A stretch of DNA of 60,155 bases, taken from NCBI GenBank assembly GCA_045546695.1, contig JAZQDE010000024.1, positions 1-60,155 on the forward strand, given 5' to 3'. The notes under the pieces are model-generated. The model saw only the letters and a program-made list of their open reading frames with translations, was not told the DNA's origin and did not search any database. This document shows positions 60,143 to 60,155 of the stretch, piece after piece. This DNA comes from SIG424 sp045546695. Its GTDB lineage: Bacteria; Bacillota; Clostridia; UBA1212; UBA1255. The translations under genes were made by a program, and so were the position numbers. The first letter of the stretch is position 1. The number at the start of each line of letters is the position of its first letter.

Positions 60143-60155
60143 TATTAACAGGTCG

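Noticed and set aside
1..60155. tRNA or rRNA genes
   Set aside because: No cloverleaf, TTCRANY loop with CCA end, or rRNA-like stretch was found on either strand.

Overview
The window looks like a chromosomal segment from an anaerobic, probably endospore-forming member of the Clostridia (Bacillota). The evidence is the fapR-plsX-acpP-rnc order, the mltG-trmR-U32 peptidase cluster known from Bacillus, CotH- and CotS-like proteins, AGGAGG-type ribosome binding sites and housekeeping-type TTGACA/TATAAT promoters. Several large secreted or surface glycan-active proteins suggest a plant-polysaccharide degrader of gut, rumen or soil habitat. No rRNA, tRNA or CRISPR array was found. All statements come from reading the sequence and its translations; no database was searched.

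Layout. 1-8.3 kb: a truncated YugP-type zinc protease, a CotH-like lipoprotein, a flavodoxin-like protein, an RNA methyltransferase, a CotS-like kinase homologue, signal peptidase I, a split chromate-type transporter and type III pantothenate kinase. 8.3-15.3 kb: a pantothenate-type ECF S component and the typA-mltG-trmR-trhP run, preceded by a CofE-like ligase. 15.4-25.8 kb: a glycan locus with a SASA esterase, a decayed membrane-anchored gene, a secreted LamG-like protein and two giant GH28-type beta-helix enzymes. 26-27.5 kb: glutamine synthetase.

27.5-32 kb is an accessory island: a broken tyrosine-recombinase tail, a frameshifted gene, two tandem XRE regulators flanked by near-identical hairpins, a membrane protein, and a 348-bp non-coding element with inverted ends that carries three palindromes at a ~70-bp period. 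32-46 kb: a DUF4091 lipoprotein, a zinc-ribbon/SPFH pair, argH, an ADP-ribosylglycohydrolase, a PRC-barrel/57-aa/AI-2E operon, DUF1015, GH4 alpha-galactosidase, rpsU and thrS. 46-60 kb: tcdA, yfhO, a TrpR-like regulator, a polar amino-acid ABC transporter, GH78 alpha-L-rhamnosidase, a zinc-ribbon membrane protein, a double class II aldolase, comEA and the rnc-acpP-plsX-fapR operon with a FapR operator.

Functional themes: pectin or rhamnogalacturonan breakdown (GH28, GH78, GH4, esterase, aldolase), tRNA modification (TrhP/TrmR, TcdA, a SpoU-type methylase), pantothenate/CoA supply and membrane lipid synthesis. Across nearly the whole window the heptamer GTGAAAA/TTTTCAC occurs about once per 0.8 kb in both orientations and in all reading frames, roughly seven times chance, and it is sparse in the accessory island. 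This and the palindromic element at 31.5-31.85 kb are the two observations most worth following up.
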